Assembly: GCA_034440615.1 (NCBI GenBank)
Contig: JAOTOM010004308.1
Coordinates: 1 to 64,000, forward strand
From: Ashinkailepas kermadecensis
Lineage: Eukaryota; Arthropoda; Thecostraca; Neolepadidae
Reading direction: 5' to 3'
Length of the DNA stretch: 64,000 nucleotides
In this document: positions 46,854 through 59,300 of the stretch, piece after piece
How the letters are laid out: every line of letters starts with the position of its first letter
How positions within the stretch are numbered: position 1 is the first letter of the stretch
Made by a program: the position numbers and the translations under genes
The notes under the pieces: generated by a model
Database searches by the model: none
The model's input: only the letters and a program-made list of their open reading frames with translations
What the model was told of the DNA's origin: nothing

Positions 46854-47190
46854 TGATGTCACGGCTGTTGTGCTGGCGTTAACGGTGACCGGCTGACCAC
46901 TCCTGCAAGCTGTGAGTGTTTGGTGTCACGGCTGTTCTGCCAGTGTTGACGGTGACCGGCTGACTGCCCCTGTAGGCTGTGAGTGCTTGATGTCACGGCT
47001 GTTGTGCCAGTGTTGACGGTGACCGGCTCACCGCCCCTGCAGGCTGTGAGTGTTTGATGTCGCGGCTGTTGTGCCGGCGTTGACGGTGACTGGATGACCG
47101 CTCCGGCAGTCTGTGAGTTTTTGATGTCACGGCTGTTGTGTCGGCGTTGACCGTGACCGGCTGACCGCCCCGGCAGGCTGTGAGTGTGAC
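46854..47190. repeat. 67-bp tandem repeat, five copies, in the kinase 5' region
   Basis: Five units with exact 67-bp spacing of the ACGGCTGTT landmark (46861, 46928, 46995, 47062, 47129). The array ends about 40 bp before the start codon. Each unit contains GGTGACCGGCTGACC-like sequence, that is, paired TGACC half-sites, so it may influence the promoter or 5' UTR. Confidence 0.9.
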
Positions 47191-47231
47191 ACACCGTCCG
47201 TGCCGCCTCGCACCGCCTGGACGCCGCCAAC

Positions 47232-47327
47232 ATGACGTTTCTGCGCGGCTCCACCAACTACGTGTGGTGCACCACCAGCGTGCTGGGCAAGGGGGCCACC
47301 GGCGCCGTGTTCCAGGGCGTCAACAAG
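47232..47327 (+). CDS. TBK1: TBK1-like exon 1
   Basis: 32 codons, [20 protein letters not shown] to GVNK, including the glycine-rich loop. Donor GTGAGC at 47328, phase 0. The last 27 nt of the exon and its donor are tandemly duplicated 40 bp downstream (second donor at 47368). Confidence 0.88.
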
Positions 47328-50300
47328 GTGAGCAGTCGCCGGCGACGTGTTCCAGGGCGTCAACAAGGTGAGCAGTCGCCGACCACCGCGCGCACCGCCA
47401 GCACGCCTCCATGTCGGTCTCCTTCGAGCTGCGTGCCAGCAATGCTCTTTTACTTTGTTTGTGTGCTAGTCCGTCCCACTTATTCACCGTTGTAGGACTG
47501 CTGGGCGGAGAATGTGGTGCACACAGCCGCAGACCTGTAGTGAGAGCTGTACACAGCCGCCGACCTGTAGCGAGAGCTGTACACAGCCGCCGACCTGTAG
47601 TGAGAGCTGTACACAGCCGCCGACCTGTAGTGAGAGCTGTACACAGCCGCCGACCTGTAGCGAGAGCTGTACACAGCCGCCGACCTGTAGTGAGAGCTGT
47701 ACGCAGCCGCCGACCTGTAGTGAGAGCTGTACACAGCTACAGACCTATAGTGAGAGTTGTACACAGCCACAGACCTATAGTGAGAGCTGTACACAGCCGC
47801 CGACCTGTAGTGAGAGCTGTACACAGCCGCCAACCTGTAGTGAGAGTTGTACACAGCCGCCGACCTGTAGTGAGAGCTGTACACAGCCGCCGACCTGTAG
47901 TGAGAGCTGTACACAGCCGCCGACCTGTAGTGAGAGCTGTACACAGCCGCCGACCTGTAGTGAGAGCTGTACACAGCCGCCGACCTGTAGTGAGAGCTGT
48001 ACACAGCCGCCGACCTGTAGTGAGAGCTGTATACAGCCGCCGACCTGTAGTGAGGGCTGTACACAGCCGCCGACCTGTAGTGAGAGCTGTACGCAGCCGC
48101 GGACCTGTAGTGAGAGTTGTACACAGCTACAGACCTGTAGTGAGAGCTGTACACAGCCGCCGACCTGTAGTGAGAGCTGTACACAGCTACAGACCTATAG
48201 TGAGAGCTGTACACAGCCGCCGACCTGTAGTGAGGGCTGTACACAGCCGCCGACCTGTAGTGAGGGCTGTACACAGCCGCCGACCTGTAGTGAGAGCTGT
48301 ACACAGCCGCCGACCTGTAGTGAGAGCTGTACACAGCTACAGACCTATAGTGAGAGCTGTACACAGCCGCCGACCTGTAGTGAGGGCTGTACACAGCCGC
48401 CGACCTGTAGTGAGAGCTGTACACAGCCGCCGACCTGTAGTGAGAGCTGTACACAGCCGCCGACCTGTAGTGAGAGCTGTACACAGCCGCCGACCTGTAG
48501 TGAGAGCTGTACACAGCCACCGACCTGTAGTGAGGGCTGTACACAGCTACAGACCTATAGTGAGAGCTGTACACAGCCGCCGACCTGTAGTGAGAGCTGT
48601 ACACAGCTGCCGACCTGTAGTGAGAGCTGTGCACAGCCGCCGACCTGTAATGAGGGCTGTTCACAGCCGCCGACCTGTAGTGAGGGCTGTACACAGCCGC
48701 CGACCTGTAGTGAGAGCTGTACACAGCCGCCGACCTGTAGTGAGAGCTGTACACAGCCGCCGACCTGTAGTGAGGTATTGGGAGGAGACTGTACAGTGTA
48801 CGCAGCCACCGAAATTTAGTTAATCGGGATAATTTCGGCATGTGCTTCGTGAATTGCTTACGCACAGCTACAAATACTACAGCTACACAGCACCCAGCTC
48901 GCTGGGTGAAGGATTCTAACCTACCAGCCTGGGTACGGGAGCTGGGTATGGAGACCCGATCTGCGGGACTGGGTGTGTGGATCCGACACCGTTGACACTG
49001 TGTGTTTGACAGCAAAACGGCGAGCCGGTGGTGTTGACACTGTGTGGTTGGCAGCAAAACGGCGAGCCGGTGGCGGTGAAGACCTTCAACCAGCTGAGTC
49101 ACATGCGCCCTCACGAGGTGCAGATGCGCGAGTTCGACGTGCTGAAGAAGGTCAACCACAAGAACATAGTCAAGCTGCTGGCCATCGAAGAAGAGGTGGG
49201 TCAGCTGCCCGCTCGACACAGGTCGGCAGCTGAATGCGCCCCACTGGGCGGGGGGGGCAGATTCTGCCCCATGCTTGACTTGAAAAGTTACGGGATTACT
49301 TCGTTGCTTTTGGCGGCATGCGACAGAGCTTGACAAGATGAGCTCGGGTAGGTCAAGTATAACCACCGATGTGTTGCATGTGATGCCAGAGGCGAGCCAA
49401 GGTCCAAGGCTTGGAAGTTAGCTTACGTGGGGAAGCTTCCATTTTAGTCGAGCATCATAAAATTAAGGAGCGTAGAGGCTGAATTTGAGCGTCGTCGTGC
49501 GCCTGGCATTCTAAGATCGCCAAGAAAGGCATCCATGACTGATGATAGATCGAGGTCATGGCTGAGCACGTGGCATCCTGATGTCAATTATTGAATCTGG
49601 TGTTATCCGCATTACCCATGTGGTGCGTATTTCTTCATCAAGATTTGTCAGGAACCCGATAGATGCAGTAACGCAACTTTTCCAAGCACATGGGGACAGT
49701 CTTTGATTAAAAAAAACAGTGAAGGGGCTACGAGGTTTCAAAGAACGTCAACTGGCAGCGCCGCGGATGCTGACTCCATACCGACCACAAACTGTGCGGC
49801 GACGACGTGCGACGCTCAATGTCTTACACTACTGCCACCATCACTGGATATTTGGTATGCATTATCTCAGTCGTTTTTAAATGACTGGAGATTTTCTATG
49901 GATATCCGAAATCTTAGTCTAAATCACATATATTCCATTCTGGACAAGGTAATAAATAGTAGAACAAAAATAGAAGATGTTACTTTTTTTAGTCCTACAA
50001 CGTTTGATGACCACGTTGCACAAAAACATAATTATGGCAGCATTATAGTCCATTGCACTCCATGTCAGTTGACGAAAATCAATTGTTAATATCTTTGTTC
50101 CTCGATTGGTGGCGTTTTTCTGTACACCACCGATTTCGTTCAAAGGTCACAGGAAGTGAAGTCACTACGATCTCAATCACGTCAGACCCACAGTGAACCG
50201 GAGCATCATTTAGGCCACTAGCTGTCGAATTAATGTGGGAACGGGTACTGCAAGTTTCAAATTAATACCTCTGCGCGTTTTTTGTTTGTTATAACAAAGC

Positions 50301-53300
50301 TTCGCTGGGGGGCAGATTCTACGTCCGCCAGTGGGGCGAAGGTTATACTAAGTTTGCCATTGCCTAGTTCACCCAACACAATGAATGTTACAGGATGAAC
50401 TGATATCATTATCCAGTTGCTGATGTAGCATGATGTGTTCATGCCGATGCGATCCATGGTTTCTGACATTTTGCCGTTGGCTTCAGTGAAGCTTGCTTGC
50501 CCTGTTTGTCTAGTATGGCTGTTTCTTCAGTCGTCCCTTGTTGAACTATGTGGGCCAGAATTACACCTTTCCCACGTGCCACGCACTTAATGTCAGCGGA
50601 AGCGGACAGCGCAAAGTGCTGCTGAAGTAGCCAGGACCTGATGTAGTAGCACGTCTGAAGTCATCCGAGAACTATTAACTGAGGTGCTGTGAGAATTGTC
50701 CGGCTTACTTGCTCCTACCGCCCAGCTTATCTGCACATTATCCGGGTGTGGCCGAGTGGTTGAGGCGTTGAGCTCTGGATACCAAGGTCCTGGGTTCAAC
50801 ACTCGCACCACTCAGAACATTTCCCAATCCCGTTGCCCACCGGTGAAACAGCGTGGGCGGCGCCATTAGCCGTGACCGTGCATAAAGTGCGTCGTGAATC
50901 ACCCAATTAACAACAAATATCATCCGGCTAGGTATCTCTGACTATGCGAATATAATGTAGTATTGCAGGTACTGCGATGGGGCGCTAAATGACCTCGTAG
51001 TCGGCGCGCCCTTAAGCCCAAATAACTAACTAACAGGTACTGCGATCACACCGTAAACTAGCTGTGAAGCCAACGCTAACGAAAGCTACCCGTGTAATTA
51101 AGTTTGCAGCACCAACGTTTCCTTTCGGCACCACTATGTTGGCTGCCGCAATTCGCATCGGCAGCCTGGCTGGCAATCTTCCTATGTTTTTCATGGTGAT
51201 AACGCACAGGCAGATGTTCTCTCATCATTGAGTTGATTTGAACGGCGATTGGCTGCTGCGAAGCTGGTCACGGGGAGTTTGCTGCCAGAGCCGTCGACCA
51301 CTCTTAAGCGGGACTCATGCACAAAGTGCTGGTCGTGATAAGTCGTGTCCGGTGTCAGGGTCAGTCACGTGTCCGGTATCAGGGTCAGTCACGTGTCCGG
51401 GCTCGGGGTCAGTCACGTGGCCGGTGTCAGTGTCAGTCACGTGTCCGGTGCCAGGGTCAGTCACGTGGCCGGTGTCAGGGTCAGTCACGTGGCCGGTGCC
51501 AGGGTCAGTCACGTGGCCGGTGCCAGGGTCAGTCACGTGGCCGGTGTCAGGGTCAGTCACGTGGCCGGTGTCAGGGTCAGTCACGTGTCCGGTGCCAGGG
51601 TCAGTCACGTGGCCGGTGTCAGGGTCAGTTACGTGTCCGGTGTCATGGTCAGTCACGTGTCCGGGCTCAGGGTCAGTCACGTGTCAAGCTCAGTCCGGTC
51701 CTGGTCAGTAGCGGTGCTGTGACCAGGGCCAACCCGTCCGGGCTCGGGGTCAGTCACGTGTCAAGCTCAGTCCGGTCCTGGTCAGTAGCGGTGCTGTGAC
51801 CAGGGCCAACCCGTCCGGGCTCGGGGTCAGTCACGTGTCAAGCTCAGTCCGGTCCTGGTCAGTAGTGGTGCTGTGACCAGGGCCAATTCCGTCCGGGCCA
51901 AATTGCGACGATGGCTTCTGCCGGTGCCGTCCACGTGCACCATCGGCTCTGTGACGTCACATGTCGCCTCCGTTCACGTACACTATCAGCTCTGTCACAT
52001 GACAGCTCGCCTCCGTCCACGTGACATGTCGGCTCCGTTTTCAGCAAGAGGGTCGCGGTAAGGTGATCGTGATGGAGCTCTGCACTGGTGGCAGTCTCTT
52101 CAACATGCTGGACGATCCGGAGAACGCCTACGGCCTGGATGAGAAAGAGTTCTTCCTGGTGTTGCGGCACATGTGTGAGTGCTGGTCGGCTTATGGGTGG
52201 CATGGCTGTGACATGACGAGAAGTAGTTTTTTTTTGCTGGTGTTGCGGCACCCGTGACTGTTACTCGGTCCTTGGGTGGTGGGACTGTGCTGCCGTGTGG
52301 TGTGAGCTCAGACTTATGCTACTCCCACCACATCGTCGCAGCAGCTCCGTTTTTTCCTGTACATGTGCTATGTTCGTCAGCGTGTTCGTTGGTCGTTCAG
52401 GTCACAGCAGCGTGTTCGTTGCATGACGGAATGAGAAGAGTTTTACTTTTGCGCCAGAATGGTCGTGTCGGCAATGTTTGTGGGGGCTACCATGGTAATG
52501 CTACCATTACCCGAGTTCAGTATGTAGTAAGGACACGTGATTAGAAAGTTCCGAATGTAATTAGTCATGCTTCATCGTCATCAGTGGTATTAATTAGTCA
52601 TCCCCGTTATCAATTGTCTCACCTTATCGTCAGTTATATGCTCATGATTAGTAAAACAGCTCGAGTTTGCAAAACATTCAAGAAATAGACAGCATAATCG
52701 ACGTGTTTCCCCGTTCCTGGGCTGAAACATCGGCTCTTCGAACTGACTAATAAGAGCAGAACTACTCTCAGCGTCTTCGTGATCTGCTGATATTTCATCA
52801 ATATCATACGATGACCTGTCCTCGATGATTTTTTTTTTGAAACAGTCGAAAGTTACTATGAAATGAAATACTATGAAATGAAACCTGAATATGCACCAAG
52901 ATCTAAGTAACTTTCGACTGTTTTTCTAATCATCAAGGAAAGGTCATCGTATGATATTGATGCAATGATATGTTATACGCAGTTTCCTGGCTGTGCCTTT
53001 CTGGAATCGTAATGTTAAATTCGAAGTCATATCACCTCGGGAGCAACTGGAATGATCTGACATGGCACTTCCGAGTCGGAGACGTGAACCTCGTGACTGT
53101 TGACTCGGCCGACGGTCGACCAACAGCGGACGGCATGAAGCACCTGCGAGACCTGAACCTGGTGCACCGCGACCTGAAGCCGGGCAACATCATGAAGTAC
53201 ATCGACGTGGACGGCAGCACCGTCTACAAGCTGACCGACTTCGGCGCGGCGCGCGAGCTTGACGACGACCAGCAGTTCATGTCGCTCTATGGCACCGAGG

Positions 53301-56300
53301 AGTACCTGGTGGGTGCCGAGACCTGGCTCGACCTCGTATGCATCACGCCGTCCGAGACACACTGCGGCTGGCGAGCATCGCCAACCATGTGGATTGGAAG
53401 GCGTATGCTGAAAAAAAATTGAAGTTGTCTGTGACTGACGGCTCGTGTGCGTCGTCCTCGACTTTGTGGTGCACTTTCTAATGACTATCCGCAAGTGTCG
53501 CTGTGGCTACCTTTGCACGCGGCATTGGTTCAGCATCGGCATGTTGGTGTATGTCGTCGTTCGTCGTGCAGTGTGAACAGGAGCCAATGAGGTATGACGA
53601 AAGGCCAGTAAGGCATCGGTGTGTGTTCTTGTGTGTCGTCGTTTACAGTGGTGCAGTGTGAAAAGGAACTAGTACTGTGTAGCCAAGAGCCAATAAGGCA
53701 TTGGTGTGTATTGGTGTGTGTCGTTCACAGTGGTGCAGTGTGATCAAGGGCCAATACGGTGTGACCGAGAGCCAATAAGGTATCGCCAAGAGCCAATAAG
53801 GCATCGGTGAGTGTTCGTGTGTGTCGTCGTTCACAGTGGTGTATTGTGACCAGGAGCCAATAAGGTCTGACCGAGAACCAATAAGGCATCGGTGTGTCTT
53901 GGTGTGTGTCGTCGTTCACAGTGGTGCAGTGTGACCAGGAGCCAATAAGGTGTGCCCAAAAGCCAATAATGCATCGGTGTGTGTCGTCGTTGACGGCCGT
54001 AGAGGGTCACCAGGAGTCAATAAGTGTCGACTGACCGGCAACACTCACATGCGCCGGCGCTGTACGTGGAGCTGGAGTGATGTCCACCTGATCACAGTGC
54101 TGCCAAATTCGGACGTCAATGTGAAGCGGCTCATTACAAGGATAATTTGTGCATCCCAAGCCCAATGTGTTCCTTTTTATTTGCATCTTGTGCAGGTTCA
54201 ACTCATCTCCCATGTACATTAGAATATGATGCGGCCAAATTAGTTTTAATTCAGTTATTTTCTTGTTTCAGGCCTAGATTGTGGTACTAGGAATTTAACG
54301 TGGATGGAACGCTCCATGCCTTTTGAGGGTCGCAATCCTATTCAATAATTATAAAGCTTAACATCGGACCTTTTAAGCAGGCCCCTCCAACGCGTCTTGA
54401 AATCATCACCTTCAACACTGCTGGGTCCTCACACTGCTAATTTATATTTTGCTCCTGGCACTGCATGTACAAAACGCCCTCATGGAAGTGTAAGCAAATT
54501 GTGTTCATACAAATTGACACTTTCACTTTTGGGACCAGAAGCGGACTATTTTAATTAAGACTTGATGTCGGAGCCGACGGGAGATGAATTTATCCACCTG
54601 CGCCGACTGTCTGAACTCCAGCACCCGGACATGTACCCGCGATAACCGGTCCGCCCCCCCCCCCTCAGCACCCGGAAATGTACGAGCGATAACAGGTCCG
54701 CCCCTCCCCCCTCAGCACCAGGACATGTACCTGCGATAACCGGTCCGCCACCAGCACCCGGACATGTACCTACGATAACCGGTCCGCCGACAGCACCCGG
54801 ACATGTACCTGCGATAACCGGTCCGCCGACAGCACCCGGACATGTACCTGCGATAACCGGTCCGCCGCCATCCCCCCCCCTCAGCACCCGGAAATGTACG
54901 AGCGATAACAGGTCCGCCCCCCCCTCAGCACCAGGACATGTACCCGCGATAACCGGTCCGCCGCCGACAGCACCCGGACATGTACCTGCGATAACCGGTC
55001 CCCCCCCCCCTGATCAGCACCCGGACATGTACCCGCGATAACCGGTCCGCCCTCCACCACCAGCACCCGGACATGTACGAGCGATAACCGCCCCCAGCAC
55101 CCAGACATGTACGAGCGATAACCCACACCCCCACCTCCAGCACCCGGACATGTACGAGCGCGCCGTACTGCGCAAGTCGGCCGGCAAGACGTTCCGCGCC
55201 ACGGTCGACCTGTGGTCGATCGGGGTGACGCTCTACCACGTGGCCACCGGCCAGCTGCCGTTCCGACCGTACGGCGGCCGCAAGAACAAGGAGACCATGC
55301 ACGTCATCACCACCAAGAAGAAGCCAGGTGAGCTGCGGCGTCGCCGGTGCCGGCGGCGCGGCTGGCGGGGTTCGACCACGCGTCAGCACCGCTCCCGGCC
55401 GATGGCACGTGTTCGGAATGGTGGTCGTGGTTGTTTTGCGAACGTTTATGTGTGTGTCACTGAAGGTTTGTGTGGTAGGTATTTGGATTCTTTTACGACG
55501 CATCCGACTGCTGGGTCATGTAGTGAAGGTTTGTGTGCGTGTCTTGCAGCACAGGGCTAAGCACTGGAGGAACGCCTTTGTCCAAATCTGAAGAACTTTG
55601 TCGACGATTGTTTGCTTTGCTTCTGTTTTGTTTTCGGGAGAGTGTAGGGACAATTATAAGTTGCAGTCTGTCTGCTCCACAGGTCAAAATCACAAATTTG
55701 GCACGGGTGTTGGATGAACTTCAAGTGTGTTGTATCAACTTCAATATCATGGTTCGAATGCATCGAAAGACTTCGAGTGACTATGGGTGCTAACAGAAGT
55801 AATGTACACTTGTTATTCTACATGCTTGGATACATGTGCCCGATGATAAATCAGCTGTGCCTTTTCCTCATTGGTTCCTCATTTCTTTCAGGGATAATTT
55901 GCGGAATTCAGACTATCGAGGGCGGTGAGATAGAGTGGGGTGAGAAGTTACCCGACACCTGCCAGCTGTCACTGTGAGTTCCCCCTCCCTCCCCCCCCCC
56001 CTCCCCACGCGCGCACTACTGCGAGCTTCTGGAACTACCCTTCAGAATTGCAATGTGTAGCTGGGTAGTGTTTCAATATAGCAGTAGGCTGAACCATCAC
56101 CATGCTGTAAACGTTCATTGTTGAAACTCACGCACCGTGAGGACTCCCACGAACATCGCTTTGTGGTAATTGGCTCAGATTCGTGAAATTTAGACCGGGT
56201 GAGGCGCAAGATGTTTTTTATAAGACACGATCAAATCGCGCGTGTAGCACAAGCGGGAACCTACTGCATCCGCCGTTCTTTCATGTGGTTCCGATGTAAG

Positions 56301-59300
56301 CGGCATCCTCCTCCCCATCCGCCACTACTCCCTGTCGGGAGGCTACGTCAGGCTGTCTCCCATTACTCCCTGTCGGGTGGCTACGTCAGGTTGTCCCCCA
56401 CTACTCCCTGTCGGGTGGCTACGTCAGGTTGTCCCCCACTACTCCCTGTCGGGTGGCTACGTCAGGCTGTCCCCCACTACTCCCTGTCGGGTGGCTACGT
56501 CAGGTTTCCCACTACCCTGTCGTGGTCGTCCCCGCGCGGTGCCACTACTCCCTGTCGGTGGCTCGTAGTCCCTGGGTGGCTCTTTTTGTCTGTCCTGTTT
56601 TTTTCCTTTTTGTCTTTCCCCCTCCTGTGTGGTACGTGGTTCTCCCCCCTGTGGCTGGCTACGTCAGGTTGTCCCCCTACTCCTGTCGGGTGGCTACGTC
56701 AGGCTGTCTCCCACTACTCCTGTGGGTGGCTACGTCGGTTGTCCCCACTACTCCCTGTCGGTGGCTACGTCAGGCTCCCCACTACCTGTCGGTGGTCGCG
56801 CTGTCCCCACACCCCTGTCGGTGGCTCGTCGGCTGCCCCACTACCCTGTCTGACTACGTGGCTGTCCCCACTACCCTGTCTGGTGGCTGTGGTCCCCACT
56901 ACTCCTGTCGGGTGGCTCGTGTTTCCCCACTACCCTGTCTGTGGCTACGTCGGCTGCCCCACACTCCTGTTGGTGGCTCTCGGCTCCCCACTACTCCCTG
57001 TCGGGTGGCTACGTCGGTTGTCCCCACTCTCCCTGTGGTGGCTACGTCGGTTGTGTCACCTCCTTGGGCGCTTATGACCACGCAGTCATGCGCCCTTAGC
57101 CAAATAACCAACCACCACTATCTGCCGGGTGGCTACGTCGGTTGTCTCCCACTACTCCCTGTCGGGTGGCTCGTCGGTTGTCCCCACTACTCCTGTCGGG
57201 TGGCTACGTCAGGTTGCCCCACACCCTGTCGGGTTGCTACGTCAGCTTTCCTCCCACTACTCCTGTCTGGTGGCTCGTCAGTTGTCCTCCCACTACCCCC
57301 TGTGGTGGTACGTGTCCCACTACTCCTGTCGGGTGGCTACGTCGTTGTCCTCCACTACCCCTGTCGTGGCTACGTCGGCTGCCCCACACCCTGATGGGTG
57401 GCTACGTCGGCTGTCCCACTCCCCTGTCGGGTGGCTACGTCGCTTCTTTGTCTCCTTGTTCTTCCCACTACTCCTGTCTTACGTCAGGCTGTCTCCCACT
57501 ACCCTGTCGGTGGCTACGTCGGTTTCCTCCATACTCCGTCGGTGGCTACGTCCTCCACATCCTTCGTGCTGTGCTGCCATACCTTGTGGGTGGCTACGTG
57601 GTCCCCCTACCCTCGGTGGCTACGTCAGGCTCCCCACTACCCCCTGTGGTGTACGTCGCTTCCATACCCTGTCGGTGGCTACGTCAGGCTGTCCCCCACT
57701 ACCCCCTGTCGGGTGGCTACGCCAGGTTTCCTCCCACTACTCCCCAGCATGTGACTATGTCAGGCAGTGGGGGAGCACCACCCCATCGACAAGCCACGAC
57801 GGCCAGAGATGGTGATAGGGTGATCAGCAGGTACGTGCGCAGCGTGTGTCGTATTCGTGTTCTGGACGAGGAATAGCCACCGCGTAAGCCCTTTCACGTG
57901 TATCAGACATCGTATCGGCGGGTGGTGTGGCCACTCCTTGTGACACTTGAGATGATGATCGCCTCGCTGCGTATGCTATCTCAAATGATAGCTGCCACGC
58001 CACATATATCACCTCAGATGATAAGATACCCTAGCCGTATGCTATGTCTACGAGATCCGCCCCGTCACATATATCACCTCAGGTTATCAGATACCCTAGC
58101 CGTATGCTATATCAAATGATAACCGCCCCGCCACATGTATGTCATCAGAGGATAATGTACCCTAACCGTGTTCTATCTCAAACGATAGCCGCCCCGTCAC
58201 ATATATCACCTCAGGTGATAAGATTCCCGAAGCGTATGCGTTTTACACGTTTTTTATCGGTTAACCCGACCCTGATCGTTCAGCGGCGCCAAGGAGTTGG
58301 TGACGCCGTTGCTGGCCGGTCTGTTGGAGGTGGACCCGCACGTCATGTGGAACTTTGACCGCTTCTTCAACGAGGTCACAGCCATGACCTCGCGCCGCTG
58401 TCTCTACATGTTCCACGTCAACCAGCTGCAGCATCTGCGGATCTACCTGCTGCACGAAGACAGGTTGGTGTCGGGATGCGAGTGGGCGAGGGTCACGTCA
58501 TCAGGACTAGGAGTCGCTCCATCAGTAGGGGTGGGCTCTGGTCGGTGTTTAGAAGAGAACTTCGGTGTGATGAAGGCGGACAGACAGGACTGGGAGGTGT
58601 AGGAAGGTCTGATCTAAATGTCGCTGCAAGTGGCCGCAGGCTAGTTTCAGCACAGTTGAGCGTCCTGTAGTCACTGTCATGACTAGGACAGCTGATGTCA
58701 GCTGACAACTGTCATGAAGACTGAAAACTGTGATGGCCGACTCGTGACCACGGCAGCGCAGATAAAGCACGTGATGGGACGCGTAGATGTCCGAGCTGGT
58801 CGTCAGCGGGTCAGGTCAAATTGGGGAGATCAGTAAGCCTGACCTACGATTTCTGCAGTGTAATGTACAACACGATACCTCTCCCGGCGTTTGCAATTAT
58901 TTCTCGTCTGTTTCCTGTGGTGTTGTATCGTGTCTCTGTCGCCAGCCGGGTCTACGTTGGGGGAAGAGTAGTCTAGGGGTAAGTTGCCCATCTCACAGTC
59001 GAAAGATTGTGAGTTCGAGTCTCACCTGTCGCTACTCTTCGCCCGCGACCAGTTGGCGTGAGAGATTGGCGACGCTGCATGACTCAACGGGCGACGTGTC
59101 ATAAAACCAACAATCAGCCGGGTCCATGCTGCACCGGATTGTCGTGCTGTTTCGCCGTCGTGTCCTGTCGTGTCGTGTGAGTAGTTGCCGTGTCCGCCGC
59201 CGCAGTTACTCGGCGCTGCAGTCGGCCGTGGCCGTCCAGACGGGCATCGCGCCGGCCAGCCAGATCGTGCTGCTGAGCGGCCAGCTGCTGTCGGAGCTGG

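Noticed and set aside
47411..49366. Frames of 400-600 codons on both strands ([30 protein letters not shown] repeats)
   Set aside because: They are read through a 30-bp intronic minisatellite whose period is divisible by three, which opens several frames at once.
49703..50089. 128-codon frame in intron 2
   Set aside because: No recognisable domain, no splice context, and composition like the surrounding intron.
50743..50815. Functional tRNA-Ser or tRNA-Leu gene
   Set aside because: No proper variable arm or closed acceptor stem; a non-tRNA body follows.
56199..57876. Long plus-strand frames with [18 protein letters not shown]
   Set aside because: Intronic 38-bp minisatellite; the frames change with the many indels.
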